A stretch of DNA of 11,315 bases from NCBI GenBank assembly GCA_964412905.1, contig CAYPQL010000041.1, positions 1-11,315 of the forward strand, given 5' to 3'. Below, piece after piece: positions 1-6,935 of this stretch. Position 1 is the first letter of the stretch; each line of letters opens with the position of its first letter. The notes beneath the pieces are model-generated. The model did not search any database. It had not been told where the DNA came from and saw only the letters and a list, made by a program, of their open reading frames with translations. The position numbers and the translations under genes were made by a program. The stretch is from CAYPQL01 sp964412905. GTDB lineage: Bacteria > Patescibacteriota > Minisyncoccia > JAHIHE01 > JAGLIN01.

Positions 1-783
1 ATTATTATTTTTATTCTAGCTTCTTTAGGAGGAGCATTTTCGTGGTATGGTGGATTTAGAGAAGATGTAGGGGCGACAAAAGCAATAAAAGATTTTATTG
101 TAAAAAACAGCGAAATAAAAAATGAGGAAAAAACAGAGAACGACATCGGGCAAGACAAAAATGCATCTATAAGCAACAACTCTGAATGTGATAGTAATTT
201 TCTTGATGATAAATGGAAAGTATATGAATGGTGGAAAAGAGACGGACAGATTTTCACTTATAATCCAGAACAGAATTACGGACCAAAAATGATATTTAAC
301 CAAAAAGTAAACAATAATTTTCATATGGTTGTTAAGTTTGTGCCAATTTTAAATGAAAAAAAAGAAATTAATTTTGTTATTTATATTGGAAATTCTTATA
401 AAATAATCTTTGGAGATGGAAATAATACTCATTTTTATTTAAAGCAGGGGGATAATTTTATATCAGAAACAAATAGTGATTTTGCTGGACCGATAGAACT
501 GGAAAATCGGATTAGGTTTGATGAACCTGTTGAAATTGAAATAATTCAAAACATAATGAACGATTCAAATGTCATTAATATTTCTCTAAATTTTAGATAT
601 TCTCCTGAAGAAAATATAAATAGTGGACAAATTACTGCAAGAAAAAACCCTTATATATTTCAAGTAGATGATAGTTTGTATTATGATGGCGAAAAAGAAA
701 TGTCATTAGGCTTGCTTTATGGCGAGAAGAGCAAAACTACAATTGTTACGAAATTTAATTGTTTCAAATTAGAAAATAGATAG
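1..783 (+). CDS. Membrane-anchored extracytoplasmic protein, 5' end cut by window edge
   Basis: The reading frame is open from base 1 to the TAG at 781-783, so the gene begins outside the window and at least 260 codons are visible. The first visible residues (IIIFILASLGGAFSWYGG) are a hydrophobic membrane segment. A charged linker rich in Lys, Glu and Asn follows (about residues 20-65), then a polar domain of about 190 residues. That domain has alternating hydrophobic and polar residues and many aromatic residues, as in a beta-sandwich. I do not recognise the family; a carbohydrate-binding jelly roll (LamG or DUF1080 style) is a guess from texture only. The internal ATG at 289 was not taken as the start, because the frame upstream is open and encodes a sensible anchor plus linker. 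The gene is very AT-rich. It stands alone, 135 bases before the next gene. Confidence 0.75.
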   Translation: MIIFILASLGGAFSWYGGFREDVGATKAIKDFIVKNSEIKNEEKTENDIGQDKNASISNNSECDSNFLDDKWKVYEWWKRDGQIFTYNPEQNYGPKMIFNQKVNNNFHMVVKFVPILNEKKEINFVIYIGNSYKIIFGDGNNTHFYLKQGDNFISETNSDFAGPIELENRIRFDEPVEIEIIQNIMNDSNVINISLNFRYSPEENINSGQITARKNPYIFQVDDSLYYDGEKEMSLGLLYGEKSKTTIVTKFNCFKLENR

Positions 784-832
784 ATAAAAATATCTCCGTG
801 AAGTTGTTTTTAAGTTTGCAATCTTGTCTTGT

Positions 833-860
833 TTTACAATATTTTATTAAGGTGTAAAAT
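833..860 (+). promoter_or_regulatory. Possible sigma70-type promoter with an overlapping inverted repeat
   Basis: TTTACA (833-838) and TAAAAT (855-860) are separated by 16 bases, a fair match to -35 and -10 boxes about 60 bases before the Bro-N gene. The 7-base arms TTTTACA (832-838) and TGTAAAA (853-859) form an inverted repeat that covers both boxes, so a protein bound there could block the promoter. In DNA this AT-rich such matches arise often by chance. Confidence 0.3.
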
Positions 861-918
861 AATAAAAGAGATTGAGAGTAAACGATTAGAACAGGGGAAA
901 ATTAAATTTTAATCAAAT

Positions 919-1761
919 ATGAACAAAGAAATTACAAATACAAAGATTGCTATTTTTCAAAAAAAAGAAATTCGTAAAACTACCTACAAAAATGAATGGT
1001 GGTTTTCGGTTGCTGATGTAATTGAAGCGCTTACGGATACGGTAGATGTCAGAGATTATATTAAAAAGATGAGAAAAAGAGATAAGGAATTAAATTCCTA
1101 CTGGGGGACAAATTGTCCCCCAGTTGAAATGATTGCTAAAGATGGCAAAAAAAGGAAAATAACTAGCGCCAATACAGAGGGTATTTTTCGTATTATCCAA
1201 TCAATTCCATCACCAAAAGCTGAGCCATTTAAACGCTGGTTGGCGAAAATTGGTTATGAAAGAATACAGGAAATAGAAGATCCCGAATTGGGAATAAAAC
1301 GAACAAGAGCTCTTTATAAAGCCAAGGGATATTCTAACGCGTGGATAGAAAAAAGAATGCGTGGCATTGAAGCGCGTGAAACTCTGACGAATGAATGGAA
1401 AAATCGGGGCGTTAAAGAAGGACAAGAATATGCGATTTTAACTGCTGAAATTTCCAAAGCGACTTTTGGAATGACGCCGAGCGAATACCAAAAATTCAAA
1501 GGACTAAAGCGGGAAAATTTGCGTGACCACATGGATGATTTGGAACTTATATTTACGATGCTCGGTGAAGCATCAACAACAGAAATCGCTAAAAACAAAA
1601 ATTCTCAAGGTTTTAACGAAAATAAACTTATTGCTGAGGAGGGTGGAAATGTGGCAGGTAAAGCAAGACGGGATTTAGAAGAAAGAAGCGGTAAAAAAGT
1701 TTCAACAAGCAAAAATTATTTACCAAAGACAAATGACCAAAACTATCTTAAAGCTTTTTAG
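919..1761 (+). CDS. Bro-N domain protein with DinD-like C-terminal half
   Basis: The product has 280 residues. Residues about 10-118 match the Bro-N fold of phage antirepressors and baculovirus BRO proteins: EWWFSVADVIEALTD, then DVRDYIKKMRKRDKEL, then ITSANTEGIFRIIQSIPSPKAEPFKRWLA. Residues about 122-265 resemble E. coli DinD, the DNA-damage-inducible protein. They include a short helix-rich stretch with YQKFKGLKREN and HMDDLELIFTMLGE, and a C-terminal segment of the form NKNSQGFNENKLIAEEGGNVA. The total length is close to that of DinD (about 274 residues). Known members bind DNA or DNA-linked proteins in phage regulation or the SOS response; the role here is unknown. The gene is monocistronic, with spacers of 135 and 126 bases around it. 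The ATG follows TTTTAATCAAAT without a Shine-Dalgarno site. A perfect inverted repeat lies inside the gene at 1101-1123. Family call is firm; function is open. Confidence 0.9.
   Translation: MNKEITNTKIAIFQKKEIRKTTYKNEWWFSVADVIEALTDTVDVRDYIKKMRKRDKELNSYWGTNCPPVEMIAKDGKKRKITSANTEGIFRIIQSIPSPKAEPFKRWLAKIGYERIQEIEDPELGIKRTRALYKAKGYSNAWIEKRMRGIEARETLTNEWKNRGVKEGQEYAILTAEISKATFGMTPSEYQKFKGLKRENLRDHMDDLELIFTMLGEASTTEIAKNKNSQGFNENKLIAEEGGNVAGKARRDLEERSGKKVSTSKNYLPKTNDQNYLKAF
1101..1123. repeat. Perfect GC-rich inverted repeat inside the Bro-N coding region
   Basis: The arms CTGGGGGACA (1101-1110) and TGTCCCCCAG (1114-1123) are perfect complements around the 3-base loop AAT. They encode the WGTNCPPV segment (residues 62-69) in the variable loop of the Bro-N domain. 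It may be no more than the codons of Gly-Thr-Asn-Cys-Pro-Pro happening to be self-complementary. Confidence 0.85.
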
Positions 1762-1846
1762 AAAATCCAATTAACAAATAATTATTTTTTAAAACCATTT
1801 AACCCTCAAGGCTAAAAAAAGGAAACTATTCAATAATTTGGGAGTG

Positions 1847-1865
1847 TTTTAGTTAAAAACTAAAA
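1847..1865. repeat. Short AT-rich inverted repeat before the DUF3160 gene
   Basis: TTTTAGTT (1847-1854) and AACTAAAA (1858-1865) are perfect 8-base arms around AAA, ending 22 bases before the DUF3160 start. It lies where an operator or a 5' leader hairpin would be. Given the base composition it could be chance. I see nothing else firm in the 126-base spacer. Confidence 0.4.
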
Positions 1866-1887
1866 ATTTAAATCTTAACAAAAAAAT

Positions 1888-4182
1888 ATGCAAAATCAAA
1901 ATTTTAACCAGCCGATTTCTGAAAATCCCCAGACTGTATTTCCAAAGAAAAAGAAAAACAAACCTTTAATTATTTTAAGTATTTTGGGGGCGCTTGCCGT
2001 AATCGCTCTAGCTGCTTATTTTTATATTCCAAAAGAGGATTATGAAGTTGTAAAAAAAGTTGTGGAAAATATCTATAAACCATCCGTTACCACAGCTTCT
2101 AAGTTCGCAATTTATGAGGAAGTGCCTGTAAATATAAATCCGAAAATTCCAGCTTATTCGGTTAGCCAAGATTTGAGCAATGTATCAAACGCGAATGATT
2201 TTTATTTATCCGACGAGGCGAAAAATTTGCTTGTAAAAAACGCCTTTGTGGTCGCGCCCGCTTCCGGCAGCGAATTTTTTCCGCTATACGAATCAAATCG
2301 CTATAACTATATTCCAAATTTTGTAACCGCTGATTCGATGCTTCATAATTATCATTTGATGTTTGATTTTTTGCTTAGACAATTAGAGGAGCAAAAGCTG
2401 GCGGTAGAATTGAAACAGCTTAACGCAAATATGCTTTCTGAATCTTTAAATCAATATAACAGCTTGAAAGGAACCGAATGGGAAAATGCCGCCAAAAGGA
2501 ATGTCGGATTTTTCGCGGTCGGCGGCAAACTTCTGGATCCGTCGGTAAATATTCCGGCAATCGTCAAAAGTGAAGTGGAACAAGAATTATCTTTAATTGA
2601 CGCTCATCAGGGAATTGAAAAATCTCCCGTGATGAGCGTAGGCGGGGGACAGGATACAATCATTGATACTCCGCAAGACCCGCAATCACTGGAAGCGTTG
2701 AAAGAAGATTATTCGCAATATATACCGAGAGGCCATTATGACAAGACGGAACAGCTGAAAGCCTATTTTAAGTCAATGATGTGGTATGGCCGCCTTACTT
2801 TTAGGATGAAAAATGACGACGAAATAAAATCGGCATTGCTGATCACTCTCGCTCTTAATGAAGAAAATAATTATAATAGCTGGAATAAAATTTATGAGCC
2901 AGTAAACTTTTTTGTCGGCAAAAGCGATGATATTACATATTATCAATTTAAAGATTTAGTCGGACAAATTTATGGGGAGAATGCTACATTTCAAACAGTT
3001 TCTGAAGACAAAAATAAATTTGCTTCTTTTGTTGAAGCGACAAAAACGCTTGAGCCGCCGCAGATAAACTCAATGCCGATTTTCCAATCTTCAATACAGC
3101 CCGACCGAGAAAAAGAAATAAAAGGATTTCGGTTTATGGGACAAAGATTTACAATTGACGCTGCAATATTTCAAAGATTAATCGCAAGAGAAGTCGGGCC
3201 GAAAGGAGACTTGTGCGACAATGCCCCGTTTGACACCGGTAGGATGCTGCCAAAAGGCTTAGACATTCCTGCTGCATTGGGATCAAAAGAAGCTTTGAAT
3301 ATTTTAGAAAATCAGGGAGAAACTCAATATGCTTGCTATTCGGAAAATATGTCCAAAATGAAATCGTATGTTGATAGTTTGCCGAATGAAAGCTGGACAC
3401 AGAATTTATATTGGGGCTGGCTATATCAGCTTCGACCGCTTACTGAAGGAAAACCGGACGGTTATCCGATTTTTATGCAAAATTTCGCTTGGGCTAGAAA
3501 AGAAATTAATACTTTCTTGGGAAGCTGGAGCGAGTTAAAGCATGACACGATTCTTTACGCCAAGCAGGTCTACGCTGAACTGGGCGGTGGCGGTGAAATT
3601 GAGAAGAAAGATGATCGCGGATATGTTGAACCGAATCCTTATGTTTACGCGCGCCTTGCCTCGCTTTTAAAAATGACAAATGAAGGATTGGAAGTTCGAG
3701 GACTATTAACCGCAAATATGAAAGACAATTTGAGCAGAATGGAACAACTCGCGATGTCTCTCAAGACAATATCGGAAAAAGAATTGAATAGCGAAAATCT
3801 AACAGACGCGGATTATGAACTTATTCGTTCGTATGGCGGACAGCTTGAACATCTCTGGCTGGAGATAAACAAAGACGAACCTCAATATAAAGAGCTCGGA
3901 TCAACACATTTTTTAAATCAAAATCCAGCCGCTATTATTGCTGATGTCGCTACCGATCCTAATGGTCAAGTATTGGAAGTAGGCACTGGCAAAATTTCCG
4001 AAATTTATGTCGCAGTTCCGATTGACGGAAAATTAAGAATTGCGAAAGGTGGGGTCTATTCTTACTATGAATTTACTTGGCCGATGTCGGATAGATTGAC
4101 AGATAGTAAATGGCGAGAAATGCTTAGTTCTGGCCAAGCGCCGGAATTGCCAGAATGGACTGATATGTTTGTGGCAAAATAA
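1888..4182 (+). CDS. DUF3160 family membrane-anchored protein
   Basis: The product has 764 residues. A short cytoplasmic tail ends in a lysine cluster (about 19-25). One membrane helix follows (about 26-46), and the rest is predicted to be outside the membrane. No lipobox cysteine is seen. The long domain carries landmarks I associate with DUF3160 (PF11369): NFVTADSMLHNYHLMFD (about 144-160), the GHYDKTEQLKAYFKSMMWYGRLTF stretch, LKHDTILYAKQVY, GYVEPNPYVYARL (about 578-590), ELIRSYGGQLEHLW, VATDPNG (about 687-693), and a C-terminal RLTDSKWREML. Members occur in diverse bacteria and archaea and have no established biochemical function. Length is normal and I see no break. The ATG follows TTAACAAAAAAAT, identical to the context before the gene at 5061. 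Only 5 bases separate its stop from the next gene, so the two are very likely co-transcribed. Confidence 0.92.
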   Translation: MQNQNFNQPISENPQTVFPKKKKNKPLIILSILGALAVIALAAYFYIPKEDYEVVKKVVENIYKPSVTTASKFAIYEEVPVNINPKIPAYSVSQDLSNVSNANDFYLSDEAKNLLVKNAFVVAPASGSEFFPLYESNRYNYIPNFVTADSMLHNYHLMFDFLLRQLEEQKLAVELKQLNANMLSESLNQYNSLKGTEWENAAKRNVGFFAVGGKLLDPSVNIPAIVKSEVEQELSLIDAHQGIEKSPVMSVGGGQDTIIDTPQDPQSLEALKEDYSQYIPRGHYDKTEQLKAYFKSMMWYGRLTFRMKNDDEIKSALLITLALNEENNYNSWNKIYEPVNFFVGKSDDITYYQFKDLVGQIYGENATFQTVSEDKNKFASFVEATKTLEPPQINSMPIFQSSIQPDREKEIKGFRFMGQRFTIDAAIFQRLIAREVGPKGDLCDNAPFDTGRMLPKGLDIPAALGSKEALNILENQGETQYACYSENMSKMKSYVDSLPNESWTQNLYWGWLYQLRPLTEGKPDGYPIFMQNFAWARKEINTFLGSWSELKHDTILYAKQVYAELGGGGEIEKKDDRGYVEPNPYVYARLASLLKMTNEGLEVRGLLTANMKDNLSRMEQLAMSLKTISEKELNSENLTDADYELIRSYGGQLEHLWLEINKDEPQYKELGSTHFLNQNPAAIIADVATDPNGQVLEVGTGKISEIYVAVPIDGKLRIAKGGVYSYYEFTWPMSDRLTDSKWREMLSSGQAPELPEWTDMFVAK

Positions 4183-4187
4183 AAAGA

Positions 4188-4997
4188 ATGCAAAGTAAAA
4201 TTAATTGGAAAATATTTTTTATTTCTAGTCTTGCTATAATCACATTAGGCGGCAGTTATTATTTGCGTTTTTATGATAATGATACAATTTCAAATGATCA
4301 ACAACGAGACAAAATCCTACAAAAACCAGAACCTCTATTAGCGAGCAGAATTATTTATTTTTGGAACAGCAACAATAATAATTTTGAAAAAGTTACCAAA
4401 GATACGATGTATGATAAAACTGCAAAAAATAAAATTGTCTCTTCGAAAGAAGATCAGGCGGATTTAAACAATAATTTAATTCAAGAAACCTATACTTTAG
4501 AAAATAGCCGGCTGACAATCGCGGAAAAAGAAAACATTGCATGGCAATCGCCTGCCGATTGGCGGGTAGACAATTTTTTTCTCGCCGATTCCAATAATGA
4601 TGGGATTCTGGATATAAATTTATCCGTGTGGAAAGCCGGAGATTTCGGCGAGTCAAAACCGTTTTGGGTTGAGGAAAATGATATGGGCGTAAAAAATCAT
4701 TTTTTCGTTTTTGATTTTGTTAATGGGGCGGTTAGTCCGATTTGGCAATCGTCAAATCTTGAAAAACCGAATTGCGAGTTTATTTTCGCGGATATTGATG
4801 GCGATGAAAAAAATGATTTAATCGCGATTGAAGGGGATTATTCTCAAAAATTAAATTGCGATGGAAATTATGTCGCGGTCTGGAAATGGAATGGCTGGGG
4901 ATTTTCAAATGAATGGCGGAGCGAGAAGGGAAGCTTTGCCAATCTTGAAATTGAAAAAAATGACGGGAAAAACTATGTCGCAGTTGATTCTTTTTGA
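4188..4997 (+). CDS. Membrane-anchored protein with two FG-GAP/VCBS-like calcium loops
   Basis: The product has 269 residues. A membrane helix at about 9-25 (FFISSLAIITLGGSYYL) anchors it. A low-complexity polar linker rich in Asn, Lys and Gln runs to about residue 110. The C-terminal half has two loops of the DxDxDGxxD kind used by FG-GAP/VCBS repeats: DSNNDGILD (134-142) and DIDGDEKND (202-210). Each sits in a context of the form FLAD/FIFAD followed by a hydrophobic strand. Such repeats build beta-propeller blades that bind calcium on cell-surface proteins. Two blades are too few for a closed propeller, so it may be a partial or degenerate one. Cys196 and Cys224 could form a disulfide. It starts 5 bases after DUF3160, so an operon and a joint surface role are likely. 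Specific function unknown. Confidence 0.75.
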   Translation: MQSKINWKIFFISSLAIITLGGSYYLRFYDNDTISNDQQRDKILQKPEPLLASRIIYFWNSNNNNFEKVTKDTMYDKTAKNKIVSSKEDQADLNNNLIQETYTLENSRLTIAEKENIAWQSPADWRVDNFFLADSNNDGILDINLSVWKAGDFGESKPFWVEENDMGVKNHFFVFDFVNGAVSPIWQSSNLEKPNCEFIFADIDGDEKNDLIAIEGDYSQKLNCDGNYVAVWKWNGWGFSNEWRSEKGSFANLEIEKNDGKNYVAVDSF

Positions 4998-5060
4998 TTA
5001 TAAAAATAAGATGCAAAAAGGTCTGTATCATAAAATTTAATTTATTTTTAACAAAAAAAT

Positions 5061-5357
5061 ATGCAAAAATTATACAACACAAGCGGGCATATAAAAATGG
5101 ATTTAATTAAAAAAGCTCTTGAAGAAGCGAAGAGAGAAGGAGATCTTCCTAATGTTCCTTCTTCTGATATAAAGTATTTTATAGAAAGCCTTGAAGAGAA
5201 GATAAAAGAATATCCGAAAGTGGGAGAGCAAATAAATAAAGATGAGATGGAATTTTTATTCAAAAGATTAATGGAAAATAGCCGCGATAGAATAACAGAT
5301 AGCGAGCTTAGAGTTATTGAAGGAATTCTGACAAATAAGGATTTTGAGATTGAATAA
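5061..5357 (+). CDS. Small helical hypothetical protein
   Basis: The product has 98 residues, with no membrane segment and no cysteine. It is rich in Lys and Glu and looks like three or four helices, with a proline break near LPNVPSSD (about 29-36). I do not recognise the family. The start at 5061 is supported by the sequence TTAACAAAAAAATATGCAAAA, which is also found at the DUF3160 start. An internal in-frame ATG at codon 13 (MDLIKKAL) is an alternative. The gene stands between two envelope-protein genes, 63 bases after one and 71 before the next, so transcription with them is possible but not shown. Coding use and the shared start context support a real gene. Confidence 0.65.
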   Translation: MQKLYNTSGHIKMDLIKKALEEAKREGDLPNVPSSDIKYFIESLEEKIKEYPKVGEQINKDEMEFLFKRLMENSRDRITDSELRVIEGILTNKDFEIE

Positions 5358-5428
5358 TATCAAATAGTAATTAATAGCAATATCGATAAGAAGTTTTAAT
5401 AATTGTTTTAATTCATTAATCAAAAAAT

Positions 5429-6580
5429 ATGAGCAAAAAACTAATTAAAAAAATTTCTCTGTTAGCGGTAATTTTATTTTTTGTGGGGGTAGGAATGGCT
5501 GTCGCTTCCAGCAAGATTGATTCTGGAAAAGAAGAAATATTTTTGCTGGAGAATGAAATGGTTGATGGAGATTATTTGGGAGCCGCGGGATCCGTTGACG
5601 TGGCGGGAACTGTGAACGGCGATGTGATGGTTGCGGGAGGAATGCTAAATATTTCCGGAAAATCTTTGGGAGATGTTTTGGCTGCCGGAGGGGATATAAA
5701 AATAAGCGGAGAAAGAGAAGGAAATGTCAGAGTGGCGGGGGGCAATGTTTATATCAGCGGAAATGTTTCTAAGAATGTAACTATCGCGGGAGGAAGTTTG
5801 GCGGTGGAAAAAGACAGTGTTGTTGGCGGTAACTTGTATGCCGCGGGAGGCAATATTGAAATACGAGGAGATATAATGGGCGATGTAAAAATAATGGGAG
5901 GCAGAGTTCTTCTGGCGGGCAATATAAATAAAGACGCGGAAATCTGGGCTGATGAAATCGCGATCAGGCCGGACGCTTCAATCGGCGGCGATTTGGTTTA
6001 TCATAGCAATAAAGAAATCTCTTTTGATAAAACTATTGTAGGCGGGGAAATTGTCAGAAAATCTATTCCAATTCCTCCCAAAAAAGACAAGGGCGATTTT
6101 ATGGGATTTCTTTTCGGGTTTGAAATTCTGCAGTTTTTAGGGCTTTTGATTTTGGGGTTTGCGCTATATAAATTATTTTATAAAAGCGGAAAAGCCGTTT
6201 TTGAATCTTTGGAAAAAGATTTGTGGAGGAATTTGGCGGTGGGAATTATCGCCATAATTCTAATTCCCGCATCTCTGATAATTCTCGCAGTTTCTTTGGT
6301 AGGTTGGCCCCTGATGATTGTAATATTGTTTAGTTTTATAGTAATCTTAATAACTTCTCAAATTGTCGCTCCGATTATGTTGGGATATATTATTACTAAA
6401 AAATTTAAGCAATATGAATTTACGGCGAAGTTTCCGCTAATGAATTTTGTTTTGGGATACTTGGTTTTAATTGTTTTGTGGATGATTCCAGTTTTAGGAT
6501 GGTTGGCGGTATGTCTAATTAATTTATGGGCGTTCGGCGGAATCGTTTCATATATCTATAAGATCAAGAAAAGTAATTAA
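5429..6580 (+). CDS. Secreted bactofilin-like beta-helix protein with C-terminal membrane bundle
   Basis: The product has 383 residues. It starts with a signal peptide (KKLIKK, a hydrophobic core at about 9-22, and an AVA-SS cleavage-like site near residue 26). Residues 47-181 are eight turns of a right-handed beta-helix-like repeat of the form GDVxxAGGxxxISG. The turns begin at about 47, 64, 81, 98, 115, 134, 151 and 168, a 17-residue period with one 19-residue step. This is the pattern of the polymer-forming cytoskeletal (bactofilin, PF04519) fold. After a PIPPKKDK hinge come four or five membrane helices (about 231-250, 269-290, 293-320, 338-358, 360-378). Classical bactofilins are cytoplasmic and lack these, so this belongs to the secreted bactofilin-plus-membrane family common in uncultured bacteria. 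A role as an envelope scaffold is inference. It appears monocistronic, with a palindrome downstream. Confidence 0.85.
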   Translation: MSKKLIKKISLLAVILFFVGVGMAVASSKIDSGKEEIFLLENEMVDGDYLGAAGSVDVAGTVNGDVMVAGGMLNISGKSLGDVLAAGGDIKISGEREGNVRVAGGNVYISGNVSKNVTIAGGSLAVEKDSVVGGNLYAAGGNIEIRGDIMGDVKIMGGRVLLAGNINKDAEIWADEIAIRPDASIGGDLVYHSNKEISFDKTIVGGEIVRKSIPIPPKKDKGDFMGFLFGFEILQFLGLLILGFALYKLFYKSGKAVFESLEKDLWRNLAVGIIAIILIPASLIILAVSLVGWPLMIVILFSFIVILITSQIVAPIMLGYIITKKFKQYEFTAKFPLMNFVLGYLVLIVLWMIPVLGWLAVCLINLWAFGGIVSYIYKIKKSN

Positions 6581-6606
6581 TTGTAGTTTATGATTAAAGA
6601 GCCTTA

Positions 6607-6634
6607 GAAGGCGACACGTCGACGTGTCGCCTTC
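6607..6634. repeat. 28-base perfect palindrome, possible terminator or REP-like element
   Basis: The 14-base arms GAAGGCGACACGTC (6607-6620) and GACGTGTCGCCTTC (6621-6634) are perfect complements with no spacer. In RNA this gives a 12-pair stem capped by UCGA. It lies 26 bases after the bactofilin-like gene. There is no run of T after it, so a classical rho-independent terminator is not certain. A second, mutually exclusive hairpin, CGCC-TTCG-GGCG (6628-6639), overlaps its right arm. The GC-rich island stands out from the AT-rich spacer and could be a REP-type mobile palindrome. Confidence 0.8.
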
Positions 6635-6678
6635 GGGCGTGCTTTGAGTTGAGAATTAATAAACTAAATTTAAAAAAA

Positions 6679-6933
6679 ATGACAAACTTATTCAATGGAA
6701 CCAATATCGTTTTAAATCAAGTTGAAGGGGTATTAATAAACGCGAAAGATGAAGGTGAGCTTTCAATTGATTATTCTAAAATCAAATGTTTTGCAAGAAC
6801 GTTTAAAAAATTGGCTGGGTCTGGATATCAATATTCAAAATTTGACGCAAAGCCTTTTGTAATAGAAGCTTGCGGAAAATGTGGCATACCTAGTGGCGAT
6901 CGCGAGACGATTAAAAAAATTCTTACGGATTAA
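6679..6933 (+). CDS. Small CxxC hypothetical protein upstream of DUF192
   Basis: The product has 84 residues. The start is set at the ATG at 6679, preceded by an A-rich stretch like those at neighbouring starts. A TTG ten codons upstream (6649) is in frame, but it would place the start right behind the palindrome and add a basic, poorly coding stretch. The protein is soluble, with no membrane segment. It carries three cysteines: Cys37, and a CGKCG motif at about 65-69 that could bind zinc or take part in thiol chemistry. The N-terminal half has a GTNIVLNQVEGVLINAKDEGELSIDY pattern of short strands and turns. I do not recognise the family. Its stop is 2 bases before the DUF192 gene, so the pair is almost certainly one transcript. 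Confidence 0.65.
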   Translation: MTNLFNGTNIVLNQVEGVLINAKDEGELSIDYSKIKCFARTFKKLAGSGYQYSKFDAKPFVIEACGKCGIPSGDRETIKKILTD

Positions 6934-6935
6934 CA

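Noticed and set aside
25..324. Minus-strand open frame of 99 codons at the left edge
   Set aside because: It lies opposite the open + frame that encodes a sensible anchor and linker, and its Phe/Ile-rich translation is the expected shadow of Lys/Asn/Glu codons.
289..783. A 164-residue gene starting at the internal ATG at 289
   Set aside because: The same frame is open back to base 1 and encodes a membrane anchor and linker, so the gene is cut by the window rather than starting at 289.
782..795. Terminator after the first gene (AGATA/TATCT)
   Set aside because: The 5-base AT-only stem is too weak and is not followed by a T run in the right place.
3149..3715. Minus-strand frames inside the DUF3160 gene
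   Set aside because: They are fully contained in a well-conserved coding region and have no recognisable domain.
5048..5082. Two minus-strand frames over 4780-5263
   Set aside because: They cross a clear gene end, a spacer and a gene start on the + strand, and have no recognisable domain.
6649..6678. TTG start for the CxxC protein
   Set aside because: The ATG at 6679 has the A-rich context seen at other starts, and the ten extra residues look like translated spacer.
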